64,000 bases of DNA from Deinococcus detaillensis (GTDB lineage: Bacteria; Deinococcota; Deinococci; Deinococcales; Deinococcaceae): contig NZ_VKDB01000006.1 of the NCBI RefSeq assembly GCF_007280555.1, forward strand, positions 113,401 to 177,400. Direction: 5' to 3'. A program made the translations under genes and the position numbers. Below the pieces are notes generated by a model. The model did no database searches and was not told where the DNA came from. It was given only the letters and a program-made list of their open reading frames with translations. Every line of letters begins with the position of its first letter. Position 1 is the first letter of the stretch. Below, piece after piece: positions 1 through 11,839 of the stretch.

Positions 1-2
1 CG

Positions 3-659
3 CCCAGCAGCGCCGAACTCAACTTGACTGACGCTCAGAGTGTGTTGGAAGTGGTTCGCCGCGAACAGCCGGACATCATTGTTCATACGGCGGCCTACAC
101 CAATGTGGGCGGCGCAGAGAAAGAGCGGGCCAAGTGCTGGGCGGTGAATGTGGAAGGAACGCGCCATATCGCTCAGGCGGCCAATGAAGTCGGCGCGAAG
201 CTGGTTCATATCAGCACCGATTACGTGTTCGACGGCCAAACCGGGAATTACCAGGAAGACGACACGATGGGGCCAGTCGTCAACTATTATTCGCTGACCA
301 AGCTGGTGGCCGAGGAAGCTGCCCGCGCCGCCGGGTCACACCTCATCATTCGCACCAGCTTCCGCCCCCGCGAGTTCGCTTATCCGGTGGCATTTAGCGA
401 CGTCTTTACCGGCCAAGATTACGTGGACATTATCGCCCCGGAGGTCGCCTTGGCCGTCCAGCACGCCCTAGTAATCTCAGATGAGGTGCTGCATATTGCC
501 ACCGAACGCAAAAGTGTTTATGAGCTGGCCCGCCGCCGCAAGCCGGATGTGCGTGAAGGAACGCGGGCCGAAGCAGGCGTGACCTTACCCGGAGACGTGA
601 GCTTGAATACGGGGCGGTGGGAAGTCTTAAAAGCCGAGCTTACGAACGCCGAAGCCTGA
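3..659 (+). CDS. RmlD-like sugar-nucleotide reductase (5' end outside window)
   Basis: This is an NAD(P)-dependent short-chain reductase of the RmlD/dTDP-4-dehydrorhamnose reductase type, which makes activated deoxysugars for surface polysaccharide. The reading frame is open to the left edge, so the Rossmann GxxGxxG start is missing. Visible motifs are HTAAYTNV, the HISTDYVFDG block and the YYSLTK catalytic Tyr-x3-Lys. The C-terminal part resembles the substrate domain of the family. It converges with the minus-strand gene ending at 640, and the two overlap by 20 bp. The next two genes include an O-antigen ligase-like protein, which supports a polysaccharide role. The exact sugar substrate cannot be assigned. 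Confidence 0.82.
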   Translation, partial: PSSAELNLTDAQSVLEVVRREQPDIIVHTAAYTNVGGAEKERAKCWAVNVEGTRHIAQAANEVGAKLVHISTDYVFDGQTGNYQEDDTMGPVVNYYSLTKLVAEEAARAAGSHLIIRTSFRPREFAYPVAFSDVFTGQDYVDIIAPEVALAVQHALVISDEVLHIATERKSVYELARRRKPDVREGTRAEAGVTLPGDVSLNTGRWEVLKAELTNAEA

Positions 660-1557
660 ACAGCAGCAGCCACAGCAAACCGATAAGTAGCGCCGTCACC
701 AGACCGAGCAGCAGGACATTATTTTGAATGCTCGGCGCTGCATCTTTGATCTGTAATTGCTGGACGTAGAACTGGACATCAGGGCCGTCTTTGGCAGTCG
801 TGGGGAATGGTTGGGCAGAAGGGGGAACGATGCTACTCACTCGCAAAACGTGGACCTGATAGCTGTTCAGTTCGAGCCTGGGCAGATTGAAGCTGCCGAC
901 CAGCAAGTTGCCTGGTTGCTGGCTCGGAAGTGTGTGTACGGATTTTCCGTCCACTGTGAACGTGAAACCCTGTTTTTCAAACCGGCGCAGCAGCTTGTAA
1001 CTCACCGTCGATGGGCCGGACTCCGCGAAGATTCTCTCCAATCCCTGTGCGCCTGCCGAGCTGTAAGCGGTGCCGACCGAGCTGGAGGGCTGGGGACCAT
1101 ATAAAACCTGTGCTTGTGTTTGCAGCGGCTGAAAGGAAACCAAGTTTAAACTGATAGATATATCGCTGCTGTCATTCTTGGCGAAGGGTTGTCCCTCACC
1201 GCCTAAATTGCTTCGGTTAGTCAGGAATTCGAGTTGATTGGTTCCTTGCTTTGCGTCAATGAGTAACTGGGATTTGAACTCACCGGGCATCTTTGGACGA
1301 TGCGTGGCACGAAAGATCACGTCGCCATTGAGTATTAACTTGATCCACTGGCCCTCGTAAGGCAACGAAAGTTTGACATCAAGCTCAACTTGCTGCTGGG
1401 TGGTCGAGCTGAAGATAAGCTTGGCTTGCTTGCCTAGCAGCCAGCGCCCCCACGGTTCCTGACCACGGAAGTTGATTTGCTTGACTGGGCTGAGTTGCAA
1501 CGTGCTGTCAAAAGTCGGCACGGTGTTCGCTAGAGTTACGGGGGCAAGGTCAGCCAT
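640..1557 (-). CDS. C-terminally anchored protein of unknown function, polysaccharide locus
   Basis: A 305-residue protein that I do not recognise as a named family. Most of it looks like beta-rich globular sequence. The last ~25 residues form one hydrophobic helix ([20 protein letters not shown]) ending in basic RLRRS, so it is probably a tail-anchored membrane protein. No signal peptide is visible. Its start overlaps the stop of the upstream O-antigen ligase-like gene by 8 bp, which implies translational coupling and a linked role in surface glycan assembly. That role is inference from position only. Confidence 0.7.
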   Translation of the reverse strand: MADLAPVTLANTVPTFDSTLQLSPVKQINFRGQEPWGRWLLGKQAKLIFSSTTQQQVELDVKLSLPYEGQWIKLILNGDVIFRATHRPKMPGEFKSQLLIDAKQGTNQLEFLTNRSNLGGEGQPFAKNDSSDISISLNLVSFQPLQTQAQVLYGPQPSSSVGTAYSSAGAQGLERIFAESGPSTVSYKLLRRFEKQGFTFTVDGKSVHTLPSQQPGNLLVGSFNLPRLELNSYQVHVLRVSSIVPPSAQPFPTTAKDGPDVQFYVQQLQIKDAAPSIQNNVLLLGLVTALLIGLLWLLLFRLRRS

Positions 1558-2743
1558 TGATCTTCACGACCTGCGTGCTGCGCCAAACGCTGATCCCCAG
1601 CACCACCCACCACAATTCGGCGAAATGCGGGCTCGGTACGGCGACCACCACGTCCACGAAATTCATGGCGGTGTAACCGAATAGCACGGCGATCAGCAGT
1701 GGGTCGCGGCTTTTGGCGGCGGCCCAGAGCCCATAACCGTATACCAGCAGCAAACCGCTCAGGCCGATTACGCCCGTTTCCATCAACCACTGGAGCCAAG
1801 CGTTGTGGGCAATCAGCCACATGCCGCTGAAACTGCTGAGCCATTCGGGGCACTGAATTTGATTGGCGGTCAAAATGGGGTTGAGTTGGCAACCGCCCTT
1901 GAACAAGTAGGTCAAGTAAGGCCCGCCCTGATAAGCGCCCACGCCGCCGATGGGGGAGGTCTGCCAAGCGGCGTAAGCGTCGTCCCAGACAAAATTGCGT
2001 CCGCTGGCTTGATCGTCAAGTAGGCGCAGAATCGGCGTGATCTTGAGTTTTAAGGTGCTGACCGCGAAGATAGCGGCGGCCACGACGCCCAGCGGAATGA
2101 GCACCCAGCGGCGCATTCCCCGCTCTCCGGCGAGGAGCAAGGCTGCCATGCTGCCGACCACCAAAGCCAGCGTCGGCCCCCTGCTACCGGCTGCCAGCAG
2201 GGTGGCAATGGCCAGCAACCCTGCCGCGACACGCCACCAGATTGCCCCGCCGCGCCAGAACATGATGAGCCACAGGGCGATGACGGCCAGCAAACCCAGC
2301 GACACGGTGTAATAGTAAGGATGACTCAGCCGGGCCATGATGCCCGCCACTCCCTGTGTATAAAGGCTGTAACCCCAAGCCGTCAGGAAAATGACCACTT
2401 CTCCCCACAGCAGCGGGCGCAGATGGCGGCTGTCTTGTAGATACACCCCCGCCGCGATCATCGCTAAAATTTCGAGGGTGCGGATGCCGGCGAAGCCGAG
2501 CGAGAGCAGTGGGTTGGGGGTAAAAAGGGCCGCGACAATTTGCGAGGCAGCAAAGTAAAACAAGATCCAGCGGGCAACAAGTGGCAGACGCCGCAGCGAT
2601 CCCAGCGCCGCAAAGGCCACCAAGTAAAAGAACGGCACCACCGGAACGGCGGCGATCAGCCAAGGCAGCCAACGCGGAGGAGAAGTGGCCGTGCTGGAGG
2701 GAACAGGCCCGGAAGGCGTGGACGAGTGAGCGGGCAAAGACAC
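1550..2743 (-). CDS. O-antigen ligase/Wzy-like polytopic membrane protein
   Basis: A membrane protein of about 400 residues with roughly ten hydrophobic segments and one long periplasmic loop near residues 240-320, the layout of the O-antigen ligase/polymerase (Wzy_C) family. These proteins join or polymerise lipid-linked glycans at the outer face of the membrane. The frame stays open to a TTG at 2830, but that region holds the tRNA-Glu terminator hairpin. I prefer the GTG at 2743, which has TACTGT (2749-2754) 5 nt upstream, as in a leaderless mRNA. It is coupled to the anchored protein gene downstream. The exact substrate is unknown. Confidence 0.72.
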   Translation of the reverse strand: MSLPAHSSTPSGPVPSSTATSPPRWLPWLIAAVPVVPFFYLVAFAALGSLRRLPLVARWILFYFAASQIVAALFTPNPLLSLGFAGIRTLEILAMIAAGVYLQDSRHLRPLLWGEVVIFLTAWGYSLYTQGVAGIMARLSHPYYYTVSLGLLAVIALWLIMFWRGGAIWWRVAAGLLAIATLLAAGSRGPTLALVVGSMAALLLAGERGMRRWVLIPLGVVAAAIFAVSTLKLKITPILRLLDDQASGRNFVWDDAYAAWQTSPIGGVGAYQGGPYLTYLFKGGCQLNPILTANQIQCPEWLSSFSGMWLIAHNAWLQWLMETGVIGLSGLLLVYGYGLWAAAKSRDPLLIAVLFGYTAMNFVDVVVAVPSPHFAELWWVVLGISVWRSTQVVKING

Positions 2744-2802
2744 ACCTGACAGTATTTCACGAAGTCGGGAAAGGAGAGCGGCGCGGCGTGAATTCAGCAA
2801 GT

Positions 2803-2839
2803 AAAAAAAGCTCCGCCCTGCACGTGGCAAAGGGCGGAG
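2803..2839 (-). terminator. Rho-independent terminator of tRNA-Glu(UUC)
   Basis: On the minus strand a 9-bp perfect stem (CTCCGCCCT / AGGGCGGAG, at 2831-2839 and 2811-2819) with an 11-nt loop is followed by a run of seven T. It begins 7 nt beyond the encoded CCA of tRNA-Glu. It overlaps the longest possible N-terminus of the O-antigen ligase-like gene, which argues for that gene starting further downstream. Confidence 0.85.
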
Positions 2840-2846
2840 GCAAAGG

Positions 2847-2926
<80 letters not shown>

Positions 2927-3070
2927 TGTCGGATCTAAAAACGCACCTTTGGGAATCGTTTTTTTCGCCGCCCTTTCAAGGGGTGCTTTTCAGCACGGAA
3001 GGAATGATAGTGGGGAAAGTCGGTTCTGTCAACTGCGCTGGTTGTGCTTGACGACTTGGGGAGCGAGCTT

Positions 3071-3099
3071 TGGGCAGCAGCAGCGCGATTTGCTAGGCT
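3071..3099 (+). promoter_or_regulatory. Possible promoter of the phosphohexomutase gene
   Basis: TTGGGC (3071-3076), a 17-nt spacer and TAGGCT (3094-3099) preceded by TG-C, which is an extended -10 arrangement. It would start transcription about 75 nt before the ATG at 3184. The match is moderate and no other candidate is better. Confidence 0.35.
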
Positions 3100-3183
3100 A
3101 TGGACGCGAGATTTGCAGCCGTGCCACTCAGGGTTTTTTGGCGGCGGCAGTGAGTCATCCAAAACAGCACTGGAGAAACAGCT

Positions 3184-4602
<1,419 letters not shown>

Positions 4603-4700
4603 GCGGCGGCGGCGCAGGCTCGCCGTGTCGAGGGCTCAAAGCGGGCGCGGCTGGCTTCCTCAACCTGTTTGCCGCAGGCACGTTCTGTCAGCGCCAAACA

Positions 4701-4740
4701 GAAGTGGGCCGCCTTCAACTTGAGGCGGCCCACTTCATTT
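4701..4740 (+). terminator. Terminator after phosphohexomutase, possibly bidirectional
   Basis: A perfect 14-bp inverted repeat (GAAGTGGGCCGCCT at 4701-4714 and its complement at 4723-4736) with an 8-nt loop, followed by ATTT. It lies about 100 nt after the phosphohexomutase stop and just beyond the 3' end of the oppositely oriented tRNA-Ser, so it can serve both transcripts. Confidence 0.75.
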
Positions 4741-4755
4741 CCTGTATCTAGCTTT

Positions 4756-4845
<90 letters not shown>

Positions 4846-4903
4846 AGCGCCAAGCAAGTTAGCGCTTTATGGGGTGAAGATGCAAGTCCCTGCCTGGCCC
4901 GCG

Positions 4904-5458
4904 CTAGGTGTAAGGGTCTTGGAGGTAGCGGCGCAGCACGTCCAAAGGAGCGAACGTGTGGGCCTTGAGGCCGCTCAGCACGGCGTGTGCCCCGCTCCAT
5001 GCGGCGGTGTACTGCTTGGGCAAGATGTGGCCCAGCCGCAGGGCTTCATCGAGTTCGTCTTCGTCCAGCACTTCGGTTTTGGTGACGTGCCACTCGCCGC
5101 CCGGCTGCACCTCTACCATCCCTACCACGTCCAAATAGAGATCGTCTATCCATGGTAGGCCCTCAGCACCAACGCCACTCGCCTCGCCGATGTCTATGTA
5201 GAGCTGCCGAATGTGCCCCGCCTCGTCGAGTTGGAGGGTCAGGGCGTGCTTGGCCGCTGTAGGCGCGTAATGCACCCAGCGGTAGCCGGTGTCCAGAATC
5301 CGCAGGGTGCGGTTCTCAAACGGCACCACCAGCGGGCTGTGGACTTCACCTGCCCGGTAATCAACGATCACGCCGCTGGGCACCACCAAAGTGGTTTGCT
5401 CGCCCCCGCCCACCACCCGCTGCCAATTGCGGCGGTCAAAGACTTTGCGTTTCAGCAT
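4904..5458 (-). CDS. DUF402 domain protein
   Basis: A 184-residue protein of the DUF402 family, recognised by the pattern of aromatic and acidic residues in the second half ([22 protein letters not shown]). Members with known activity hydrolyse nucleoside di- or triphosphates or related phosphate esters with divalent metal; the substrate here is unknown. The start overlaps the purN stop by 7 bp, so the two are translationally coupled. The link to purine synthesis is by position only. Confidence 0.75.
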   Translation of the reverse strand: MLKRKVFDRRNWQRVVGGGEQTTLVVPSGVIVDYRAGEVHSPLVVPFENRTLRILDTGYRWVHYAPTAAKHALTLQLDEAGHIRQLYIDIGEASGVGAEGLPWIDDLYLDVVGMVEVQPGGEWHVTKTEVLDEDELDEALRLGHILPKQYTAAWSGAHAVLSGLKAHTFAPLDVLRRYLQDPYT

Positions 5459-6048
5459 GCTGGCGTTTCGCGGGCGGCCGAAAGTGCTCCGAGCGCCTGA
5501 ATCATCAGCGGGCCTTCGCTGGCCTGTACGCGGGCACGCAGGCTCGCCACCGTGTCGTCCGGCAGGACCGCCACTCGCGACTGCGCCACGATGGGGCCTT
5601 CGTCTATGCCCGCTTCCACCTGATGCACGGTTGCGCCGCTGACACGTTCGCCCGCCGCCAGCACCGCTGCGTGAACCAGGTCGCCGTACATGCCGCGCCC
5701 GCCGTACTTGGGCAGCAAGCTGGGATGCACGTTGAGGACGCGCTGCTTATACGCACTGAGCGTGAGTGGGCCGAGTTCGCGCATATAGCCGCTCAGAATG
5801 ACGGTGTCAATTTGGTGAGCGCGGAGAGATTTCAAGATGGCCGCGTCCAACTCGGCAGCATCGGCATAAGCCGCGCCGCTGAGGTGAAGGCGGGGCAGCT
5901 TGATCTCGGCGGCCCACCGCATCACCGCCGACGCGCTGTTGTTGCTGATGAGCAGGGCAGGGGTGGCGTCCAGCTCACCCGCCGCGCAGGCCGCCACCAC
6001 CGCCCGCGCCGTGCTGCCTCCGTGCGAGGAGAGAAAGCCGATCTTCAC
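5452..6048 (-). CDS. purN: Phosphoribosylglycinamide formyltransferase PurN
   Basis: Transfers a formyl group from 10-formyl-THF to GAR in purine synthesis. The 198-residue length fits PurN. The folate-enzyme signature [14 protein letters not shown] carries the catalytic Asn and His, and [10 protein letters not shown] carries the catalytic Asp region. The N-terminus [16 protein letters not shown] has the phosphate-binding glycine turn, although the family's usual GSNLQ version is altered to GGSTAR. It starts at GTG and overlaps DUF402 downstream. The variant P-loop leaves a small chance that it is a paralogous formyltransferase. Confidence 0.82.
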   Translation of the reverse strand: MKIGFLSSHGGSTARAVVAACAAGELDATPALLISNNSASAVMRWAAEIKLPRLHLSGAAYADAAELDAAILKSLRAHQIDTVILSGYMRELGPLTLSAYKQRVLNVHPSLLPKYGGRGMYGDLVHAAVLAAGERVSGATVHQVEAGIDEGPIVAQSRVAVLPDDTVASLRARVQASEGPLMIQALGALSAARETPAC

Positions 6049-6096
6049 GGGGTTTTCCGAACAAACTGGCCCCGCTCCTTAGCTTTTGCTGCTCCC

Positions 6097-7461
6097 TTAC
6101 TCAACCTGCGCCAGCTCCTGAAGCAAGTAAGCGCTGGTCAAAATGCCGTTGTGGTAATCCTTCACCGCGAAGCTCTCGTTGGGGCTGTGCGGAGCGTCTT
6201 CGTTGAGGCCAAAGTCGACCAAGACCACCGGCGCTTTGAGAATTTCTCTGAAGGCCGCCACAATCGGAATCGAGCCGCCGCCGCGCGTGAAGGCGGGCGC
6301 TTTGCCGTAAACCTGCTGGAGCGCTTTGCCCGCCGCCCGCACGTAAGGGTTGTCGAGGTCGATTTTGACCGGTTGGCCGCCGTGCAGCGCCCGCACTTCC
6401 ACCTTGACGCCTGCGGGGGCAATCTTCGGAACGTAGTCCTGAATGAGTTTGGTGATGTTCTCCGTGTCTTGGCCGGGCACCAGCCGCATGCTGATTTTGG
6501 CTCCGGCTTTGGCGGCGATCACGGTTTTGCTGCCCTCGCCCTGATAGCCGCCCCAAATGCCATTGACATCCAGCGTCGGGCGTGCCCAGATTCTTTCCAA
6601 AGTTGTGTAGCCCGCTTCGCCGGGAAGTCCTGCGGCGTCGATGCTGGCGGCAAACTCGGCGTCGCTGTGCGGCAAGCTGGCCCACAGGTCGCGTTCTTCT
6701 TGGGTGATTTCGTCAATGCCGTCATAAAAGCCCGGAATGGTGATGCGGCCCTGCTCGTCTTTGAGCTTACTGATGATTTCGGCCAGGGCGTTGATCGGGT
6801 TGGGTGCAACGCCGCCGTAGCTGCCGCTGTGGAGGTCGCGGTTTGCGCCCTGTACCAGCACTTCCACGTAACTCAGCCCGCGCAGGCCGTAGGTCACGGT
6901 CGGCACGTCCGGCGCGAAGCGCGAGCCGTCAGAAATCACGATCACATCGCACTTGAGCTGCTCGGCGTACTGCTGCAAGTACGGCTCCAAATTCTTGCTG
7001 CCGACTTCTTCTTCGCCTTCCAGCAAAAATTTGACGTTGAGGGGGAGCTCGCCCGATGCCAGCAGCAACTCCACGCCGCGAATGTGGGCGTAGGCTTGGC
7101 CCTTGTCGTCGGTGGAGCCGCGTGCGTAGATACGGCCATTTCGCACGGTGGGTTCAAACGGGGGTGTCAGCCATTCTTCAATCGGGGCTTCGGGCTGCAC
7201 GTCGTAGTGGCCGTATATCAGTACGGTGGGCTTGGCCGGATCGCTCAGGTGCTCGGCGTAGACCACCGGATGCCCGTCTGTGGCTTCCACACGGGCCGTG
7301 AAGCCTAAGGTGGCGAGCTTGGCCTGCAAGTACTCGGCGGCCCGCCGCATATCGCCTACGTGGCTGGGATCGGCGCTGACACTAGGAATACGCAGCAGCT
7401 CGAAGAGTTCGTTGTTGGCACTGGTTTGCTCCGCTTCGGAAAGCACAAAAGTTGGATTCAT
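6097..7461 (-). CDS. M20 family dipeptidase
   Basis: A 454-residue zinc metallopeptidase of the M20/M25/M40 dipeptidase type that cleaves dipeptides or N-acyl amino acids in the cytoplasm. Metal and catalytic motifs are in order: [10 protein letters not shown] (His, Asp), [10 protein letters not shown] (bridging Asp), [10 protein letters not shown] (general-base Glu and metal Glu), VISDGSR (Asp) and DAPHSPNES (final His). A dimerisation domain lies at about residues 200-330. The box TAGAAT (7469-7474) is 7 nt before the ATG, pointing to a leaderless mRNA. No other peptide-use genes are adjacent. Confidence 0.88.
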   Translation of the reverse strand: MNPTFVLSEAEQTSANNELFELLRIPSVSADPSHVGDMRRAAEYLQAKLATLGFTARVEATDGHPVVYAEHLSDPAKPTVLIYGHYDVQPEAPIEEWLTPPFEPTVRNGRIYARGSTDDKGQAYAHIRGVELLLASGELPLNVKFLLEGEEEVGSKNLEPYLQQYAEQLKCDVIVISDGSRFAPDVPTVTYGLRGLSYVEVLVQGANRDLHSGSYGGVAPNPINALAEIISKLKDEQGRITIPGFYDGIDEITQEERDLWASLPHSDAEFAASIDAAGLPGEAGYTTLERIWARPTLDVNGIWGGYQGEGSKTVIAAKAGAKISMRLVPGQDTENITKLIQDYVPKIAPAGVKVEVRALHGGQPVKIDLDNPYVRAAGKALQQVYGKAPAFTRGGGSIPIVAAFREILKAPVVLVDFGLNEDAPHSPNESFAVKDYHNGILTSAYLLQELAQVE

Positions 7462-7494
7462 GACTGCGATTCTACGCCGCAGCGAGGGCAGAGG

Positions 7495-7731
7495 TCAGCT
7501 CCCGCCCTGAAGTTTGGCATTGACGATCCGTTCATTGCCGCGCCGGTAATTGCCAGTGGCGCGGGCGAGAAGCTGTTGCTGAGCGTCGATGTCTTCAGCG
7601 GCGCTGAGCGCTCGGAGCAGTTTTTCGGCCCGCTGACCGCCCAACACCATCACGACATTCAGGCCGCGCGAAATCCGCAGCCGCCCGTCTTTGGTGGCCT
7701 GAAAGGTAAACGGATCGTCGCTGAGGCCCAT
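7495..7731 (-). CDS. Small conserved protein of unknown function
   Basis: A 78-residue soluble protein with no transmembrane segment. It is rich in charged residues, with a central region (RISRGLNVVMVLGGQRAEKLLRAL) that looks like a beta-hairpin followed by an amphipathic helix. I do not recognise a family. A TAGAGT box lies 7 nt before the ATG, consistent with a leaderless transcript, and it is divergent from the pyrophosphatase-like gene. Coding is supported by codon use and promoter position, not by function. Confidence 0.6.
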   Translation of the reverse strand: MGLSDDPFTFQATKDGRLRISRGLNVVMVLGGQRAEKLLRALSAAEDIDAQQQLLARATGNYRRGNERIVNAKLQGGS

Positions 7732-7778
7732 TGGCTAGACTCTAGCTTAGAGCGCGGCCCAGCTTGTACCCTCTGGCT

Positions 7779-8132
7779 ATGCGTCCCGATCTCACTTCTT
7801 ACCTCGGCCAAACCGTGCGGGTGGTGGTTGACCGGCCCCTCGGCAGCCGCCACCCGCGCTGGCCCGGTCTCATTTACCCGGTCAACTCTGGCGAACTTCC
7901 CCAGACGCTCAGCGGCGACGGGCTGCCCATAGACGCTTACTTGCTGGGCTGGACAACCCCGCTGGCCGAAGCACAGGGCGTGGTGGTGGCCGTCGTGGTG
8001 CGCCGGAACGATACCGAAGACAAACTGATCGTGGCCCGCCCCAGCACGGTTTGGACAGACGCGGAGCTGCTGGCAGCCGTGGAGTTCCAAGAGCGCTTTT
8101 TTGTCTCGGAGCTGGTTAGACTGCCCTCATGA
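7779..8132 (+). CDS. Short inorganic-pyrophosphatase-like protein
   Basis: A 117-residue protein with the core of the family I soluble pyrophosphatase fold: YPVNSGELPQT, DGLPIDAYLLG, and RNDTEDKLIVA, carrying acidic residues that bind Mg-PPi in true enzymes. It is clearly shorter than the usual ~170 residues, with a reduced N-terminus, so activity on pyrophosphate is uncertain. The ATG at 7779 is chosen because TACCCT (7767-7772) lies 6 nt upstream; an in-frame TTG at 7764 sits upstream of that box. The stop overlaps the next gene by 4 bp (ATGA). Confidence 0.7.
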   Translation: MRPDLTSYLGQTVRVVVDRPLGSRHPRWPGLIYPVNSGELPQTLSGDGLPIDAYLLGWTTPLAEAQGVVVAVVVRRNDTEDKLIVARPSTVWTDAELLAAVEFQERFFVSELVRLPS

Positions 8133-8812
8133 TTGCAACCACACTCATCACCGGAGCCAGCGGCGACATCGGCTCGGCATTGGCCCAGGCTTGCCGCGAC
8201 CACCGCCTGATCTTGCAAGGCCGTGACGAAGCCAAACTGAGCGCTCTGTGCGCCGAATTGCCCAACGCCCGCCCGCTGCTGCTCGATCTGGCGCGGCCTG
8301 AGACGTTTGCGGCGGCGCTCGCAGACTTGCCCCCACTGACCAACTTGATTCACAACGCCGGAACGGTGGAACTCGGCCCAGTTGCCGAGCAAGACCACAG
8401 CGTTTGGACCAACACCCTGGCCGTCAACGTGGTGGCTCCCGCCGAGCTGACCCGTTTGCTGCTCCCCAATTTGCGCCAGATGCGCGGCTGCGTGGTCTTT
8501 ATCAACTCCGGCGCGGGCCTGAGTGCCAGCGCGGGCTGGAGCAGTTACGCCGCCAGCAAGTTCGCGCTGCGGGCGCTGGCTGACGCCCTGCGGGCTGAGG
8601 AGAGCGGGGCGGGCCTGCGCGTCACCAGTATTTATCCGGGCCGCACCGCCAGCGCCATGCAGCAAAAAGTGCGGCGGCAAGAAGGCGAAACCTACGACGC
8701 TGAAACGTTCATCCAGCCGCAGACGCTGGCCCAAACCGTGCGCTTCGTGCTGGACGCGCCCAGAGACATTCTGCTGAGCGACGTCACGGCCCGCTCTACC
8801 GGAGGAGCCTGA
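8129..8812 (+). CDS. Short-chain dehydrogenase/reductase
   Basis: A 227-residue classical SDR. It has the nucleotide loop TGASGDIGSAL (GxxxGxG), the NAG motif in LIHNAGTVEL, a catalytic Ser in FINSGAG and the catalytic pair in WSSYAASK. A PG motif (SIYPGRTAS) follows. The substrate is unknown. It is coupled to the pyrophosphatase-like gene by an ATGA overlap. Its own stop overlaps the apparent start region of the HAD gene downstream, so the three form one operon. Confidence 0.88.
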   Translation: MIATTLITGASGDIGSALAQACRDHRLILQGRDEAKLSALCAELPNARPLLLDLARPETFAAALADLPPLTNLIHNAGTVELGPVAEQDHSVWTNTLAVNVVAPAELTRLLLPNLRQMRGCVVFINSGAGLSASAGWSSYAASKFALRALADALRAEESGAGLRVTSIYPGRTASAMQQKVRRQEGETYDAETFIQPQTLAQTVRFVLDAPRDILLSDVTARSTGGA

Positions 8813-9459
8813 GCTTCAGGGCCGTCATTTTTGATCTGGACGGCACCCTGCATGACCGCTCAGCCACTCTTGCCGAGTACCTGCTGGGCCACGTGGAGCG
8901 CTTTGACTTGCCGAGCGGGTACGCTGAGCGCTTCACCGAGCTGGACGATTTTGGCTACTACCCCAAGCCGGAGGTGTTCGCGGCGCTGGTGGCCGAGTAT
9001 CAGCTTGTACACGATCCTGCTGTCCTCTTTGCCGACTTCAGAGAACACAAATTGGGGGCCGTCAAGCTGATGGTGGGCGCTCACGAAGTCTTGGCCGAAC
9101 TGCGGTGGCGTGGCCTCAAGATTGGGGTGCTGACCAACGGCCGCACCACCATGTAGCACGGCGTGATGGAGCGTCTCGGTTTGCTGCCGCTCGTCGACGA
9201 CCTGATCATCAGTGGGGCCGCCGGAATTGCCAAGCCCGACCCGCGCATTTATGAGCTGGCCCTTGAGCGGCTGTGCGTCCCGGCAGGCAAGACGTTGTTC
9301 GTCGGAGACTCGCCGCGCAACGACATTGCTGGGCCGCAGGCGGCGGGAATGCGGGCCGCGTACCTGCCTACCAGCCACCCGCTGCCCTCAGGTACCGTGC
9401 CGGACTTTGTCCTGAGCCGCTTGGCCGATGTGCTGGCGCTGATAGATCCATCAATTTGA
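8809..9459 (+). pseudogene. HAD-superfamily hydrolase, no standard start and an in-frame TAG
   Basis: A HAD phosphatase of about 216 codons. Motif I is AVIFDLDGTL (catalytic Asp), motif II is VLTNGRTT, motif III is the Lys in AGIAKPDPRIYELAL and motif IV is FVGDSPRNDI. Two lesions are visible. Codon 116 (9154-9156) is TAG between TTM and HGVMERLG, where Gln would be expected. No ATG, GTG or TTG lies between the preceding in-frame stop (8701) and motif I; the best position is CTG 8809, overlapping the SDR stop and directly after GGAGGAG. Two defects favour a decaying gene. The downstream frame is otherwise clean. Confidence 0.8.
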
Positions 9460-9496
9460 AAACTGAAAACCGCCCACCTCGATTTGAAGTGAGCGG
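9459..9496 (-). terminator. Terminator of the parvulin gene
   Basis: On the minus strand, CCGCTCACTT pairs with AGGTGGGCGG (10 bp including two G-U pairs) across a 7-nt loop and is followed by TTTTCAGTTTTC. It lies about 20 nt after the stop of the gene ending at 9517 and meets the convergent HAD gene. Confidence 0.7.
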
Positions 9497-9516
9497 CTTG
9501 AAATAAAGGAGGGAGT

Positions 9517-10626
9517 TTAAGGTGCGGAAGGCGCGGTGGTGGGCGCAGCGTCTGTCGGGGCAGCGTCATCCGTCGGCGCGGGGGCGGCGGGCAAGCGGTC
9601 GGCGTAAGTCGTCACCTTGAGGCGGTTGACTTGAGCGTCCAAATACTTCTGGGCGGCTTCACCGGCCAATTGGTCGCGGATTTGGCTGTCCACTTCGCTC
9701 AGTGGCGCGGTTCCGGCGTCGGTGCGCTTGGTCACGACCAACACGTGATACCCGAACTGTGACTTGACCAGCTGAACCTGGTTGAGCGGCCCCTCGAAGC
9801 TGGCCTTGTCGAATTCCGGTACGGTATCGCCCGGTGCGAGGCAGCCGAGGTCGCCGCCCTGCACGGCGCTGCCGGGGTCTTTGGACTGGGCCGCCGCGAT
9901 TTTGGCGAAGTCGCCGCCCGCCGCGAGGTCTTTGACGATCTGCTGCGCTTCGGCTTCGGTAGGCACCAAAATGTGCTTGACGCAGGCCTCGGCCTTGCGG
10001 GTAAAGCTGGCTTTGTTGAGGCTGTAAAATCCGGCGACCAACGAATCGCTGAATTTGAAGCGCGTCTGAATGCTCTTGAGATAAGCGGCCACGATCTGCT
10101 GCTCTTGCAGCGACTGGCGGTAATCGGCTTCGTCGGCAAAGCCGCTGCCCTGAAGCGCGGTATCAAATTCCTCTTTGCTGGGAAACTGGCCTTGGTCGGT
10201 GGTGAGTTGGGTATCGATGGCCGCGTCGTCACTTTTGAATCCGGCTTTTTTGGCAAGTTGCAAGGTGGCCTGCTGACGGGAAAAAGTGGTCAAAAACTGC
10301 GGCTTGAACTGATTGAACGAGCTTTCCATATCGCTGCTGTAGGGCATGCCCTGCGAGTTGGCGCTGCGGGCCACCGCCATGCGGAACGAGCGGTCAAAGT
10401 CGGCCATGGTGTAGTCGGTGCCGCCCACCGTCGCCACTACGGTGGTGGGATCGGTTTCCGGCAGAGCGGGCGCGGCAGTGGGAGCGGGCGCAGTGGTGGC
10501 AGGCGCGGTGGTAGCGGGCGCGGCAGCAGGTGCGGGCGTTGCGGGCAGAGTAGGCGCAGGCGTGGTGGCCTGAGCCGCCGCCAGCGAGGTGAGAGCCAGC
10601 AGGGCAGTCAACAGATATTTTTTCAC
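9517..10626 (-). CDS. Secreted parvulin-type peptidyl-prolyl isomerase (SurA/PrsA-like)
   Basis: A 369-residue exported folding factor. Residues 1-20 (MKKYLLTALLALTSLAAAQA) form a signal peptide, followed by an Ala/Thr/Pro-rich linker to about residue 58. A SurA-N-like helical chaperone domain covers about 65-215. A parvulin domain covers about 220-310, with the conserved VKHILV and FGYHVLVV strands. The C-terminus is again Ala/Pro/Asp-rich. There is no lipobox, so it is free in the periplasm or held otherwise. It is monocistronic with its own terminator. Confidence 0.85.
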   Translation of the reverse strand: MKKYLLTALLALTSLAAAQATTPAPTLPATPAPAAAPATTAPATTAPAPTAAPALPETDPTTVVATVGGTDYTMADFDRSFRMAVARSANSQGMPYSSDMESSFNQFKPQFLTTFSRQQATLQLAKKAGFKSDDAAIDTQLTTDQGQFPSKEEFDTALQGSGFADEADYRQSLQEQQIVAAYLKSIQTRFKFSDSLVAGFYSLNKASFTRKAEACVKHILVPTEAEAQQIVKDLAAGGDFAKIAAAQSKDPGSAVQGGDLGCLAPGDTVPEFDKASFEGPLNQVQLVKSQFGYHVLVVTKRTDAGTAPLSEVDSQIRDQLAGEAAQKYLDAQVNRLKVTTYADRLPAAPAPTDDAAPTDAAPTTAPSAP

Positions 10627-10752
10627 TTGCTCACTTTAGCGTTCCAAAGACTGCTTTGCTTTGAGCCAGCCTCCATTCTTCGGCGGCTTTGCCGGGTGCT
10701 GTTTTGGGCCGCCTGATTTGATCCGGCAAAGTCACCCTTACTGCTTGCCTGC

Positions 10753-10758
10753 TACAAT
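10753..10758 (+). promoter_or_regulatory. -10 box of the FemXAB-like gene (leaderless)
   Basis: TACAAT ends 7 nt before the GTG start at 10766, so transcription should begin at or next to the start codon. No convincing -35 hexamer is present at 16-18 nt. Confidence 0.6.
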
Positions 10759-10765
10759 CCTGACC

Positions 10766-11838
<1,073 letters not shown>

Positions 11839-11839
<1 letters not shown>

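Noticed and set aside
5623..7308. 561-aa open frame on the plus strand
   Set aside because: It is antisense to purN and the M20 dipeptidase, both with complete catalytic motifs. Low-complexity Arg/Gly/His composition is typical of antisense frames in GC-rich DNA.
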